From contig NC_013441.1 of assembly GCF_000024785.1 (NCBI RefSeq), positions 1,302,001 to 1,366,000 of the forward strand: 64,000 nucleotides of DNA. Direction: 5' to 3'. Under the pieces are notes generated by a model, which was not told the origin of the DNA, did not search any database, and worked only from the letters and a program-made list of their open reading frames with translations. Below are positions 27,750 through 35,421 of this stretch, one piece after another. Every line of letters begins with the position of its first letter. The stretch's first letter is position 1. The position numbers and the translations under genes are program-made. Source of the DNA: Gordonia bronchialis DSM 43247. GTDB taxonomy: Bacteria > Actinomycetota > Actinomycetes > Mycobacteriales > Mycobacteriaceae.

Positions 27750-28982
27750 TCAGCGCGACCCGAGCCGCAATACTTCACCCCACTGGACCCGTGTGCCGGT
27801 GCGCAGGATGGAACGTTCGTAGATCCGTGAGGCAAACCAGGTTGCCGCGGCGCAGGCGACGATCATGAGGATCAGTGTCACGGCGATCTGCAGCGGGTCG
27901 GTGTCGCCGGTGGCCATCCGGATCGGCATGAGTACTGCGCTGAACGGTGGAATCCAGGTAAGTGTCTGCACCAGTGTGGAATCGAGCGCCTGGATGCCGA
28001 AGATGCCGGAGTACATCACGGCCAGGGACAGGATGGTCAATGGCGTGATGGTGGAGCCGATCTCTTCTTGTCGGGACACCATCGCCCCGGCCGCCGCGTA
28101 CAGCGTGGCGAAGAAGACGAAGCCGAGCAGGAACCACAGCAGGACCGCGGCGAACATCCCGATCGCCGTGCCGGCGATGGTCAGCATTCCCGTGGCGAGG
28201 CCGGCGATCAACGCGGTGAGTCCGAGTAGCACCATCTGGCCGAGTGCGACCACGCCGATCCCGATGATCTTGCCCCACATCAGATGTAGCGGTTTGATGG
28301 TGGCAAGCAGTAGTTCGACGATCCGGGACGTCTTCTCCTCGACGACGCCGACGGCGATCATGTTGCCGCCCATCATGATTGCCGCGATGAGCAGCATCGA
28401 TCCGACGATGGCCACCACAATCCGTTGTCCCACATCGGAGTCGGTGGGGTCGGTCTCGGTGGTGGTGATGGCCGCCTGGGGCAGTGCCGTCACGTCGACG
28501 TTGCGTGCGGCGAGACCCTTCGCGAGTTCGGTCTGCCCGATCGCACCGCGTAGCACTCCGGACAGTGTTTCTGACAGTCCGTCCTTGCTGATCAGAACGT
28601 ATGTCGAATCGGGACCGGCGATGACGGCCGCGTCGAGGTCGTCGGAGTTGACCCGGTCGCGCGCCTGCTGTTGATCGGCGATCGTGACGACCGTGATCGG
28701 GGTGCCGCTCGCCTCACCGATCTGCTGCATCGTCGACGACAGGGCAGAGTCGTTGCCCACCAGCCCGACTCGTTCCTTGGAGGGCCCGCCGCCGCCGAAG
28801 ATCGACCACACGATGAGGCCGACGACGATGACGACCATGAGGATCGCGGTGGTCGCGATGAATGACTTGGTGCGTACCCGTGTCACGATCTCACGCTGAG
28901 CGATGAGCCAGATCGACGGGAAGGTGCCGGCGCCCCTGTCTGTCGGGGTCATGCTGTCGGGCGGGGTGATGGTGGGGGTCAT
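27750..28982 (-). CDS. ABC-2 type exporter permease (NatB-like)
   Basis: 410 residues from the ATG at 28982, overlapping the ATPase stop by 4 bp (ATGA). An N-terminal membrane anchor (FIATTAILMVVIVVGLIVWSI), an external domain of ~150 residues and about six further helices match NatB/ABC-2_membrane_3 permeases. IVEEKTSRIVELLLATIKPLHLMWGKI-type sequence before the helical block is the family hallmark. It works with the adjacent ATPase to export Na+, a lipid or a peptide; the substrate is not deducible. Confidence 0.85.
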   Translation of the reverse strand: MTPTITPPDSMTPTDRGAGTFPSIWLIAQREIVTRVRTKSFIATTAILMVVIVVGLIVWSIFGGGGPSKERVGLVGNDSALSSTMQQIGEASGTPITVVTIADQQQARDRVNSDDLDAAVIAGPDSTYVLISKDGLSETLSGVLRGAIGQTELAKGLAARNVDVTALPQAAITTTETDPTDSDVGQRIVVAIVGSMLLIAAIMMGGNMIAVGVVEEKTSRIVELLLATIKPLHLMWGKIIGIGVVALGQMVLLGLTALIAGLATGMLTIAGTAIGMFAAVLLWFLLGFVFFATLYAAAGAMVSRQEEIGSTITPLTILSLAVMYSGIFGIQALDSTLVQTLTWIPPFSAVLMPIRMATGDTDPLQIAVTLILMIVACAAATWFASRIYERSILRTGTRVQWGEVLRLGSR

Positions 28983-29875
28983 GCGGTGACCACCTCTCGG
29001 AACAGGTCGGTCAGGGACGGGGCGGACATGGCGAACCGGTGAACGGGTCCGTGATGCAGTGCAGCCGCGAGGATCTGCTGGTCGTCGACGGCCTGCGGAT
29101 CGATTCGCAGCACGGTGGGATCGCCGTAGTCGACGTCGATCACGCCGGGCAGGCCGTCGGCCCACCGGGTGTCCGACGACGGTCCGGACACCTCGAGCGT
29201 CACGCCCTCGCGTCCGCGCAGGGCGTCTACGGCCCCGAGTGCGCGCATCTGCCCTTTGGCGACGATGCCGACACGGTCGCACAGCCGCTGGACCAGATCG
29301 AGCTGATGTGAGGAGAAGATGACCGGGATGCCTTCGGCGGCTTTCTCTTTGAGGACGTCGCTCATGACGTCGACGGCCACGGGATCGAGGCCGGAGAACG
29401 GCTCGTCGAGGACCAGGACATAGGGGTCGTGGACGAGGGCAGCAGCCAGCTGGACCCGCTGCTGGTTGCCGAGGCTGAGGTCGCCGACGTTGTCGTCGAG
29501 CCGCGCGCTCACCCCGAGACGATCGGTCCAGCGTCGCGCCGCATGTGCGGCCTGTGCGCTCGACATGCCGTGTAGGCGAGCGAGGAACACGAGTTGGTCG
29601 CCGACCTTCATCTTGGGGTAGAGGCCGCGCTCCTCCGGCATGTAGCCGATGCGCCTGCGCAAGGTGAGATCGATACGCCGGTCACCGAGCCGGACCTCCC
29701 CGGCATCGGCGGCCAGCACCCCGAGAATGATTCGCATGGTGGTGGACTTGCCTGCGCCGTTGCTGCCGACGAACCCGAAGATCTCACCAGCCTCGACGTG
29801 AAACGTCATGTCCGACAGTGCGATCAGGTCACCGTAGCGTTTGTGTAGTCCGTCGACGATCAGCGGGGCGCTCAT
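28979..29875 (-). CDS. ABC exporter ATP-binding protein (NatA-like)
   Basis: 298 residues from the ATG at 29875. Complete nucleotide-binding domain: Walker A GSNGAGKSTT, the signature LSLGNQQRVQLAAAL (degenerate SGGQ), Walker B VLVLDEPFSGLDPVA and the H-loop FSSHQLDLVQ. A C-terminal ~80-residue domain follows (DUF4162-like). It is coupled by 4-bp ATGA overlaps both upstream and downstream. Confidence 0.9.
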   Translation of the reverse strand: MSAPLIVDGLHKRYGDLIALSDMTFHVEAGEIFGFVGSNGAGKSTTMRIILGVLAADAGEVRLGDRRIDLTLRRRIGYMPEERGLYPKMKVGDQLVFLARLHGMSSAQAAHAARRWTDRLGVSARLDDNVGDLSLGNQQRVQLAAALVHDPYVLVLDEPFSGLDPVAVDVMSDVLKEKAAEGIPVIFSSHQLDLVQRLCDRVGIVAKGQMRALGAVDALRGREGVTLEVSGPSSDTRWADGLPGVIDVDYGDPTVLRIDPQAVDDQQILAAALHHGPVHRFAMSAPSLTDLFREVVTA

Positions 29876-30510
29876 ACAATGGTCTCCTTGTCGTGCGGTT
29901 TACGCTCGGGAGGTTGGCTCTGGGAAGAGCGGCTCTGGGGGAGAGCGAGGTCTTCGGGGTCCGGGTCGTCCATCCACCAGGCGACGAGCATCGTCGGGAC
30001 GCACATCGCGGTGAGTAGCAGCGCGACCAGTAGCACAGCGGTGCCGTACACGAGATCGCCTGCGACCTGGTCTCTTCCGGCACTGATGACGATCAGGATG
30101 AGGTAGGGGATGAACATCAGGGTGAACATCACGAACAGGCCGATTGAGCGTGCCGAATTGCGTTGTGCCAGTTGGATCTCGTCGAGCGCCGACACCGGCG
30201 AGTCGGCGATGGAGCCGGTCGCGATCCGTAGCAGATAGAGTGCCGCCATCACGCCGAGCAGTCCAGCGACGAAGGGGATGAAGAACCACCCTGGAAGGGC
30301 GAACGCCATGATGGTCGACGCCAGCAGGATCGCGAGCATCAGGGCGAGTAGCACCACCAGACGTCGATAGCCGCGGCGGTTCCGCCAGCCGATGAGCCTG
30401 TGCGCGTGCTGCTCGTTGAATCGTTGATATCGCTGTCCGCGCCACTCGTCGTAGCGTCGCCACAGTGCGGGCGTGGACTCCTCGGGAATCGCGATGTTGG
30501 GGTCCCTCAT
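29872..30510 (-). CDS. operon membrane protein, unknown function
   Basis: 212 residues from the ATG at 30510, overlapping the XRE regulator stop by 4 bp. A ~50-residue charged, aromatic-rich cytoplasmic N-terminus precedes four predicted helices (LVVLLALMLAILLAS, FFIPFVAGLLGVMAALYL, IGLFVMFTLMFIPYLILIV, YGTAVLLVALLLTAMCV). The C-terminus is hydrophilic and rich in Pro, Ser and Gln. No known domain. Its place between regulator and exporter suggests it senses a signal or modulates the transporter (inference). Confidence 0.7.
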   Translation of the reverse strand: MRDPNIAIPEESTPALWRRYDEWRGQRYQRFNEQHAHRLIGWRNRRGYRRLVVLLALMLAILLASTIMAFALPGWFFIPFVAGLLGVMAALYLLRIATGSIADSPVSALDEIQLAQRNSARSIGLFVMFTLMFIPYLILIVISAGRDQVAGDLVYGTAVLLVALLLTAMCVPTMLVAWWMDDPDPEDLALPQSRSSQSQPPERKPHDKETIV

Positions 30511-30824
30511 CGCACACCTCCGTTGTCGATGGTCTCTGCGATCTTCTGGTCTGCTGTGGGGGTGTTGCGTCGGTAGAGCTCGGCCGACATCGCGCCGAAC
30601 TCGGTCCGGCTGAACACGGCTTCGACGGGGAGATCGAAGACCGCGCAAATGCGGAAGGCCAGGTCGAGGCTGGGGTAGTTGTCGCCGCGCTCCAGCGCGC
30701 CAACCGACTGGACGTTGATGCCCACCAGTGCGGCCAGCTCAGCTCGCGACATCCGCCGCTCTGCGCGGAGGACCGCGATGCGGTTGAAGATCGGGAGCTT
30801 CTCCCCACGTCGTACCGGACTCAC
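30507..30824 (-). CDS. XRE-family helix-turn-helix regulator
   Basis: 105 residues from the GTG at 30824 (VSPVRRGEKLPIFN). The Cro/C1 helix-turn-helix is clear at residues ~12-66: IAVLRAERRMSRAELAALVG, INVQSVGALERGDNYPSLD, and FRICAVFDLPVEAVFS. This is the YozG-like small regulator type that often leads ABC exporter operons. First gene of a four-gene unit. A perfect palindrome 11 bp before its start probably is its own operator. Confidence 0.82.
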   Translation of the reverse strand: MSPVRRGEKLPIFNRIAVLRAERRMSRAELAALVGINVQSVGALERGDNYPSLDLAFRICAVFDLPVEAVFSRTEFGAMSAELYRRNTPTADQKIAETIDNGGVR

Positions 30825-30834
30825 ATATCGAAGT

Positions 30835-30850
30835 GTTGTGAAAACACAAC
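30835..30850. promoter_or_regulatory. candidate XRE operator
   Basis: GTTGTGAAAACACAAC, a perfect inverted repeat with 6-bp arms, sits 11 bp upstream of the XRE gene start and within the 157-bp region shared with the divergent secreted-protein gene. Autorepression is the simplest reading. Confidence 0.5.
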
Positions 30851-30981
30851 GTTCTGTCAAGTCTTCGCGAGAATATCGAGTAAGTATGGTTTGCGTCGTT
30901 AACAAACCGGCGATCCGGATCGATGAGTCGTATGTGACGCAGACCACCCGTGTGCACCCACCGCAGACGAAGGGAACGCCC

Positions 30982-31443
30982 GTGAAGAAGATCATCACCC
31001 GCACCGCCATCGCCGCATCGGCCGTCGGAATCGGAGCTGCCGTCCTGCCGGCGGTGGCCGCGGCCCCGGCGAACGCCGACACGACCACGCCGTTGTGTTC
31101 ATTCACCTACGCCAACCCGAATCTGTTCGCGATCCAGGCGTCGGCGGCGGCATCGGCGACGCGTAACGCGGCCGGAAAGGTGACATTCACGCTCAAGACC
31201 AACTCGATGTCCATTCTCGGCTACCAGCAGGCGCTCTCGGTGACCTGGGCCAATCTCGACACCGGTCGCAGCGGCGTCGGGACGGTCAGCAAACGGGTCG
31301 TCGGCCCCGAGACCGTCCTGACCGTTCCGGAGCAGAACACCGCGAAGGGTCGCGTGAACGTCGTGATCAACGTCGACAACCGATCGAGCATCGGTCCCGG
31401 CATCACGAATGGTCAGTGCGCGAAGGAGTTCCGCGTCAGCTGA
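30982..31443 (+). CDS. small secreted protein, unknown function
   Basis: 153 residues from the GTG at 30982 (VKKIITRTAIAASAVGIGAA). A Sec signal peptide with the likely cleavage after APANA (about residue 33) is obvious. The mature part (~120 residues) is rich in Ser, Thr, Asn and Val with two cysteines (one near the start, one near the end) that could pair, suggesting a small beta-sandwich outside the cell. No family recognised. It is divergent from the XRE operon and could share its control region. Confidence 0.72.
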   Translation: MKKIITRTAIAASAVGIGAAVLPAVAAAPANADTTTPLCSFTYANPNLFAIQASAAASATRNAAGKVTFTLKTNSMSILGYQQALSVTWANLDTGRSGVGTVSKRVVGPETVLTVPEQNTAKGRVNVVINVDNRSSIGPGITNGQCAKEFRVS

Positions 31444-31448
31444 CACCC

Positions 31449-31547
31449 ACTCGTTCATCGTGCGCCCAATTCCGTTGGCCGTGCGGGCAATTCCGTTGGT
31501 CGTGCCTGCACGGTGAACGTGTTCGGTAGCACGATCAACGAGGGGCG
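31449..31547. repeat. 21-bp periodic repeat array with inverted end
   Basis: TTCATCGTGC, TTGGCCGTGC and TTGGTCGTGC recur every 21 bp from about 31454 with the spacer GGGCAATTCCG, then an inverted copy GCACGATCAA at about 31530 after TGAACGTGTTCGGTA. The same arrangement occurs at 13545-13670. The last part overlaps the 3' end of the monooxygenase gene. Confidence 0.6.
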
Positions 31548-32668
31548 TCGAGGAGGTCGCGGGCGACGCGCGCGGCCTCGCGTCCCGCGCGGTTGGCACC
31601 GATGGTCGACGCCGACGGCCCGTAGCCGAGGAGCTGGATACGCGGATCGGCCTCGACGACGGTGGCCAGCCGACCCGTCATGGTGATGCCGCCGCCGGGG
31701 GCGCGCAGGTGCAGCGGCGCGAGATGGTCGAGGGCGCTGCGGAATCCGGTGTTCCAGAAGATGACGTCGACGTCGAGCGGACGGTGGTGATCGTCGCAGT
31801 CCCAGCACACCCCGGTCTCGGTGATCCGGGTGAACATGGGTCGCCAGTCGAGCAGGCCGTCGTCGCGTGCGGCGGCGATCGCGGGCGTCAGCGCCAGCCC
31901 GGTCACCGACACCACTGAGGTGGGCGGCAACCCGGCCCGGACACGACGCTCCACTCGGGCCACCGCCTCGCGCCCCTGCTCCGGGGTGAACGGCTGCTCG
32001 GTGAAGACGGGCTCCGTCCGCGAACACCAAAAGGTCTGCACGCCTGGGGCATTGCGGGCGATCTCGATGAGCAGCTGAATCGCCGATATCCCGGCCCCGA
32101 CCACCAGCACCCGCGCGCCGGCGAAATCGTCGGGCCCGCGGTAATCGTGGGTGTGCAACTGGCGGCCGCCGAAGTCGCCGATACCGGGGATGTGCGGGAT
32201 GAAGGGGCGATCCCAGGTGCCGGTCGCGTTGATGATCAGGCGCGACGTCACCGCCGACCCGTCGCGCAGCTCGGTGCGAAAACCCGCACCGTCGCGACGG
32301 ACCGACCGCACGTGCACCGGACGCCGAACACGCAGCACGAACTTGTCTTCGTACTTCCCGAAGTACTCCGGTACGGCGGTGCGTGCCGGGAACGCATCGC
32401 AGTCGACGCCGAGTGCCTCGACGAGGCCGTGGCCGGGCAGGTCGTGGACACGGTTGGCCGCGGCCAGGGTCAGCGTCGGCCACCGATGCTGCCAGGCCCC
32501 GCCGGGGTGGGCATAGTGGTCCAGGATCTGATAGCGGTCGCCGAGGCCGAATCGGTGCAGGAAGTACGCCACCGAGAGCCCAGCCTGACCTCCGCCGATC
32601 ACCAGGATGTCGCTGTGGGAGTCGATCAATGGGTTCGACGAGGGTCGCGTGTGGTCCACACCGCCCAC
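31535..32668 (-). CDS. flavin-containing monooxygenase-like NAD(P)/FAD oxidoreductase
   Basis: 377 residues. Two Rossmann dinucleotide motifs: ILVIGGGQAGLSVAYFLHR near the N-terminus (FAD) and VLVVGAGISAIQLLIEIA in the middle (NADPH). The sequence TWDRPFIPHIPGI and the C-terminal VIFWNTGFRSALDHL fit the FMO/Baeyer-Villiger/CzcO-like group. It likely oxygenates a heteroatom or ketone, or reduces a partner; no substrate clue. Its start lies 32 bp from the divergent echA gene. Confidence 0.83.
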   Translation of the reverse strand: MGGVDHTRPSSNPLIDSHSDILVIGGGQAGLSVAYFLHRFGLGDRYQILDHYAHPGGAWQHRWPTLTLAAANRVHDLPGHGLVEALGVDCDAFPARTAVPEYFGKYEDKFVLRVRRPVHVRSVRRDGAGFRTELRDGSAVTSRLIINATGTWDRPFIPHIPGIGDFGGRQLHTHDYRGPDDFAGARVLVVGAGISAIQLLIEIARNAPGVQTFWCSRTEPVFTEQPFTPEQGREAVARVERRVRAGLPPTSVVSVTGLALTPAIAAARDDGLLDWRPMFTRITETGVCWDCDDHHRPLDVDVIFWNTGFRSALDHLAPLHLRAPGGGITMTGRLATVVEADPRIQLLGYGPSASTIGANRAGREAARVARDLLDAPR

Positions 32669-32700
32669 TTTTCCACGTCGGGGTCGGTAGGCTTCCGCGT

Positions 32701-33432
32701 GTGATTCACTCCAGTACAGAAGATGCTGTCGTCACGATCGAGTTGGACCGGGTCGACAAGCGCAATGCTCTCGATGAATCCATGGTCACGGGACTGTCGG
32801 AGGCGTTCGCGACGGCCGTCGAGCAGGGCGCTCGCGCCATCGTGCTCACCGGCCGGGGACACGTCTTCTCGGCCGGGGCAGACCTGTCCGGACCCGTCTA
32901 CGACAAGTCCTTCCTCGACCTGCTCGTCGCGACCCTGCAGCAGATCGAGACGACGCCGGTGCCGGTCATCGCCGCACTCAACGGCGCGGCCCTCGGTGCC
33001 GGACTGCAGCTGGCGATGGCCGCCGACCTTCGGGTGATGGCGCCGGACGCACTCGCCGGGATCCCGGCGGCCAAGATCGGCGTGGCTGTGGACGAATGGA
33101 CGATCCGACGGCTCGTGTCCCTCGTCGGGGCTGGTCAGGCGCGCGGCATGCTGATCGGTTGCGACCCGCTCACCGCCGACCGCGCGCATGCCCTCGGCTT
33201 CGCCAACCGCATCGGCGACCTCACCGACGCCCGGCACTGGGCGGCGAGTATCGCCGCGCTGGCTCCGCTCACCCTGCAGCACTACAAACTCGTGCTCAAC
33301 GGCGACGGGGCGCGCGATGCGGCTCCCGAGGAACGGTTGGCCGCGATGATGCGCGCCTGGGAGAGTGCCGACCTACAGGAAGGCCGCGCGGCTCGAGCCG
33401 AGCGTCGCGCGCCGAGATTCGTGGGAGCCTGA
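32701..33432 (+). CDS. echA6: EchA6-like enoyl-CoA hydratase homologue, catalytic residues absent
   Basis: 243 residues from a GTG, crotonase fold. The oxyanion-hole segments GHVFSAGADLSG and NGAALGAGLQLAMAADLRV are kept. However, both general catalytic glutamates of enoyl-CoA hydratase are missing: the GGGCE-type position is Q (GAGLQLA) and the PE position is A (GIPAAKIGV). This matches M. tuberculosis EchA6, which binds long acyl-CoAs and hands them to FAS-II for mycolic acid synthesis instead of hydrating them (established there). The same gene order (echA6, MBL-fold, ctpE) nearby supports orthology. Confidence 0.8.
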   Translation: MIHSSTEDAVVTIELDRVDKRNALDESMVTGLSEAFATAVEQGARAIVLTGRGHVFSAGADLSGPVYDKSFLDLLVATLQQIETTPVPVIAALNGAALGAGLQLAMAADLRVMAPDALAGIPAAKIGVAVDEWTIRRLVSLVGAGQARGMLIGCDPLTADRAHALGFANRIGDLTDARHWAASIAALAPLTLQHYKLVLNGDGARDAAPEERLAAMMRAWESADLQEGRAARAERRAPRFVGA

Positions 33433-33441
33433 CACACGTCG

Positions 33442-33494
33442 GTTTTCGGTCAAAACGGACATGCTGCATCAGTTTTCATCACCGAAACATTTCG
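33442..33494. promoter_or_regulatory. palindromes upstream of NCS1 permease
   Basis: Two inverted repeats lie in the 131-bp leader: GTTTTCGGTCAAAAC (33442-33456) and CGAAACATTTCG (33483-33494, perfect). A GACCGAAA block at ~33502 mirrors the first. They are candidate regulator sites for the permease gene; no adjacent regulator is known. Confidence 0.35.
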
Positions 33495-33563
33495 ATCAAC
33501 CGACCGAAACCTGGCGCTCCTAGCTTCTCCTAAGGCAATCCCGCCATTCAGCAGGGGAGAAGT

Positions 33564-35354
33564 ATGTCGAAGGAATCCTTCCACGACGATGTCGCGGAGT
33601 TCACCGCGGACGTCGGTGAGATCGAGAACGCGGAACACAGCATCATCGGCACCGGAGCCGCGGCGGCAGCCGCGCGCGAGACGCTCGAGGATTACACGCT
33701 CCGATTCGCACCACGCAGCTACCGCAAATGGGGCCCGGGCGTGGTGGCGATCTCCGCGCTCGGCGGCATCGCCTACCTCGCGGACTTCGCGATCGGCGCC
33801 AACATCGGTATCGCCAACGGAACCGGAAACGCCCTGTGGGGCATCCTGTTCTTCGCGATCGTCATCATGCTGACCGGCTACCCGCTGGCGTACTACGCGG
33901 CCCGGTACAACATCGACCTCGACTTGATCACGCGCGGAAGCGGATTCGGCTACTACGGGTCGGTCCTGACCAACGTCATCTTCGCGTCGTTCACCTTCAT
34001 CTTCTTCGCGCTCGAGGGGTCGATCATGGCCCAGGGTCTCAAACTCGGGCTCAACATCCCGTTGTGGCTGGGCTATCTCGGGTCGTCGGTGCTGATCATC
34101 CCGCTGGTGATCTACGGGATGAACACGCTGGCCAAGCTGCAGGTGTGGACGACGCCGCTCTGGCTGATCATGATGGTCGCCCCGTTCCTGTATCTGGTGT
34201 TCCGGCATCCGGGTGCCATCGGCGATTTCCTCTCGTTCAGCGGTGGAACCGATGGCCAAGCGGGACATGGTGTCTCGTTCGCCGGCACCATGCTCGCCGC
34301 CGGTGTCTGCCTGTCCCTGATCGCCCAGATCGCCGAGCAGATCGACTATCTGCGTTTCATGCCGCCCAAGACCCCGGAGAACAGCCGCCGGTGGTGGACC
34401 GCGGTGCTGACCGCCGGGCCGGGCTGGGTCATCTTCGGCGCCATCAAGCAGGTCGTCGGCCTGTTCCTGGCGGTGTACCTGATCATGAACTTCGCCGAGA
34501 GCGCAGGTGTGGCCAACGAGCCGGTGCACCAGTTCCTGGCCGTCTACGAGGAGTTCATGCCGCACTGGCTGGCACTGACGCTCGCGGTCATCCTGGTGGT
34601 CATCAGCCAGGTGAAGATCAACGTCACCAACGCCTATTCGGGCTCGCTCGCCTGGACCAACAGCTTCACCCGCGTGACCAAGACCTACCCGGGCCGCCTG
34701 GTCTTCCTGGTGTTCAACGTCGCGATCGCGGTGGTGCTGATGGAAGCCGACATGTTCAGCTTCCTCAACGAACTGCTGAACTTCTACGCCAACTGCGGTA
34801 TCGCGTGGATCGTCGCGGTGGCCTCCGACATCGCGATCAACAAGTACCTGCTCAAGATCTCGCCCAAGGTGCCCGAGTTCCGCCGCGGGATGCTCTACAA
34901 CGTCAACCCGGTCGGTTTCGGTTCGGTCATCGTCGCGGCCGGTGCTTCGATCCTGGTGTACTTCCACGTCTTCGGCGACGAGATCCAGCCCTACTCACCG
35001 CTGGTCGCGCTGGTGCTGGCTCTCGTGCTGCCGCCCATCATCGCGCTGGCGACCAAGGGCAAGTACTACCTGCGCCGCACCGACGACGGTATCGACATCC
35101 CGATGTTCGACGAGCACGGCAACCCGACCGACGCCCGCCTGACGTGCTGCGTCACGGGTATCGAGTTCGAGCGACCGGACATGATCGCGTCGGCGGTACC
35201 GGGCCCGAACGGTGAGAAGCAGTACATCAGTTCACTGGCCCTGTCCTGCGACAAGACCGGGGAACATGTTCTGCCGGCACAGAAACCGGTGTCGGCGTCG
35301 ATGACGTCCGACATCCCGGTGGACGCGGCGGCGGTGAAGGAACCCACCGACTGA
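33564..35354 (+). CDS. NCS1-family purine/cytosine-type permease with Cys-rich tail
   Basis: 596 residues, start with a GGGGAGAA site. Twelve predicted membrane helices follow a ~55-residue cytoplasmic head. ENAEHSIIGTGAA, YTLRFAPRSYRKWGPG and ITRGSGFGYYGSVLTN are typical of NCS1 carriers for nucleobases or related compounds. After the last helix, ~90 cytoplasmic residues contain two similar knuckles, LTCCVTGIEFE and LSCDKTGEHVL, that look like metal-binding C-x-TG pairs. This extension is not part of the classical NCS1 fold. A strong terminator follows 11 bp after the stop. Confidence 0.83.
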   Translation: MSKESFHDDVAEFTADVGEIENAEHSIIGTGAAAAAARETLEDYTLRFAPRSYRKWGPGVVAISALGGIAYLADFAIGANIGIANGTGNALWGILFFAIVIMLTGYPLAYYAARYNIDLDLITRGSGFGYYGSVLTNVIFASFTFIFFALEGSIMAQGLKLGLNIPLWLGYLGSSVLIIPLVIYGMNTLAKLQVWTTPLWLIMMVAPFLYLVFRHPGAIGDFLSFSGGTDGQAGHGVSFAGTMLAAGVCLSLIAQIAEQIDYLRFMPPKTPENSRRWWTAVLTAGPGWVIFGAIKQVVGLFLAVYLIMNFAESAGVANEPVHQFLAVYEEFMPHWLALTLAVILVVISQVKINVTNAYSGSLAWTNSFTRVTKTYPGRLVFLVFNVAIAVVLMEADMFSFLNELLNFYANCGIAWIVAVASDIAINKYLLKISPKVPEFRRGMLYNVNPVGFGSVIVAAGASILVYFHVFGDEIQPYSPLVALVLALVLPPIIALATKGKYYLRRTDDGIDIPMFDEHGNPTDARLTCCVTGIEFERPDMIASAVPGPNGEKQYISSLALSCDKTGEHVLPAQKPVSASMTSDIPVDAAAVKEPTD

Positions 35355-35364
35355 TCGTCGGGAT

Positions 35365-35410
35365 ATGCCGTGGATCCGTGCCACGAGATGGCACGGATCC
35401 ACGGCATTTT
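35365..35410 (+). terminator. Rho-independent terminator
   Basis: 19-bp perfect stem, arms 35365-35383 (ATGCCGTGGATCCGTGCCA) and 35389-35407, 5-bp loop, followed by TTTT at 35407-35410. It ends the NCS1 permease transcript and may also serve the convergent lactone-oxidase gene. Confidence 0.85.
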
Positions 35411-35421
35411 CGGGTCAGGGG

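Noticed and set aside
33450..34967. 505-residue open frame on the - strand
   Set aside because: Antisense to the NCS1 permease; rich in D, H, R, V and lacking any domain.
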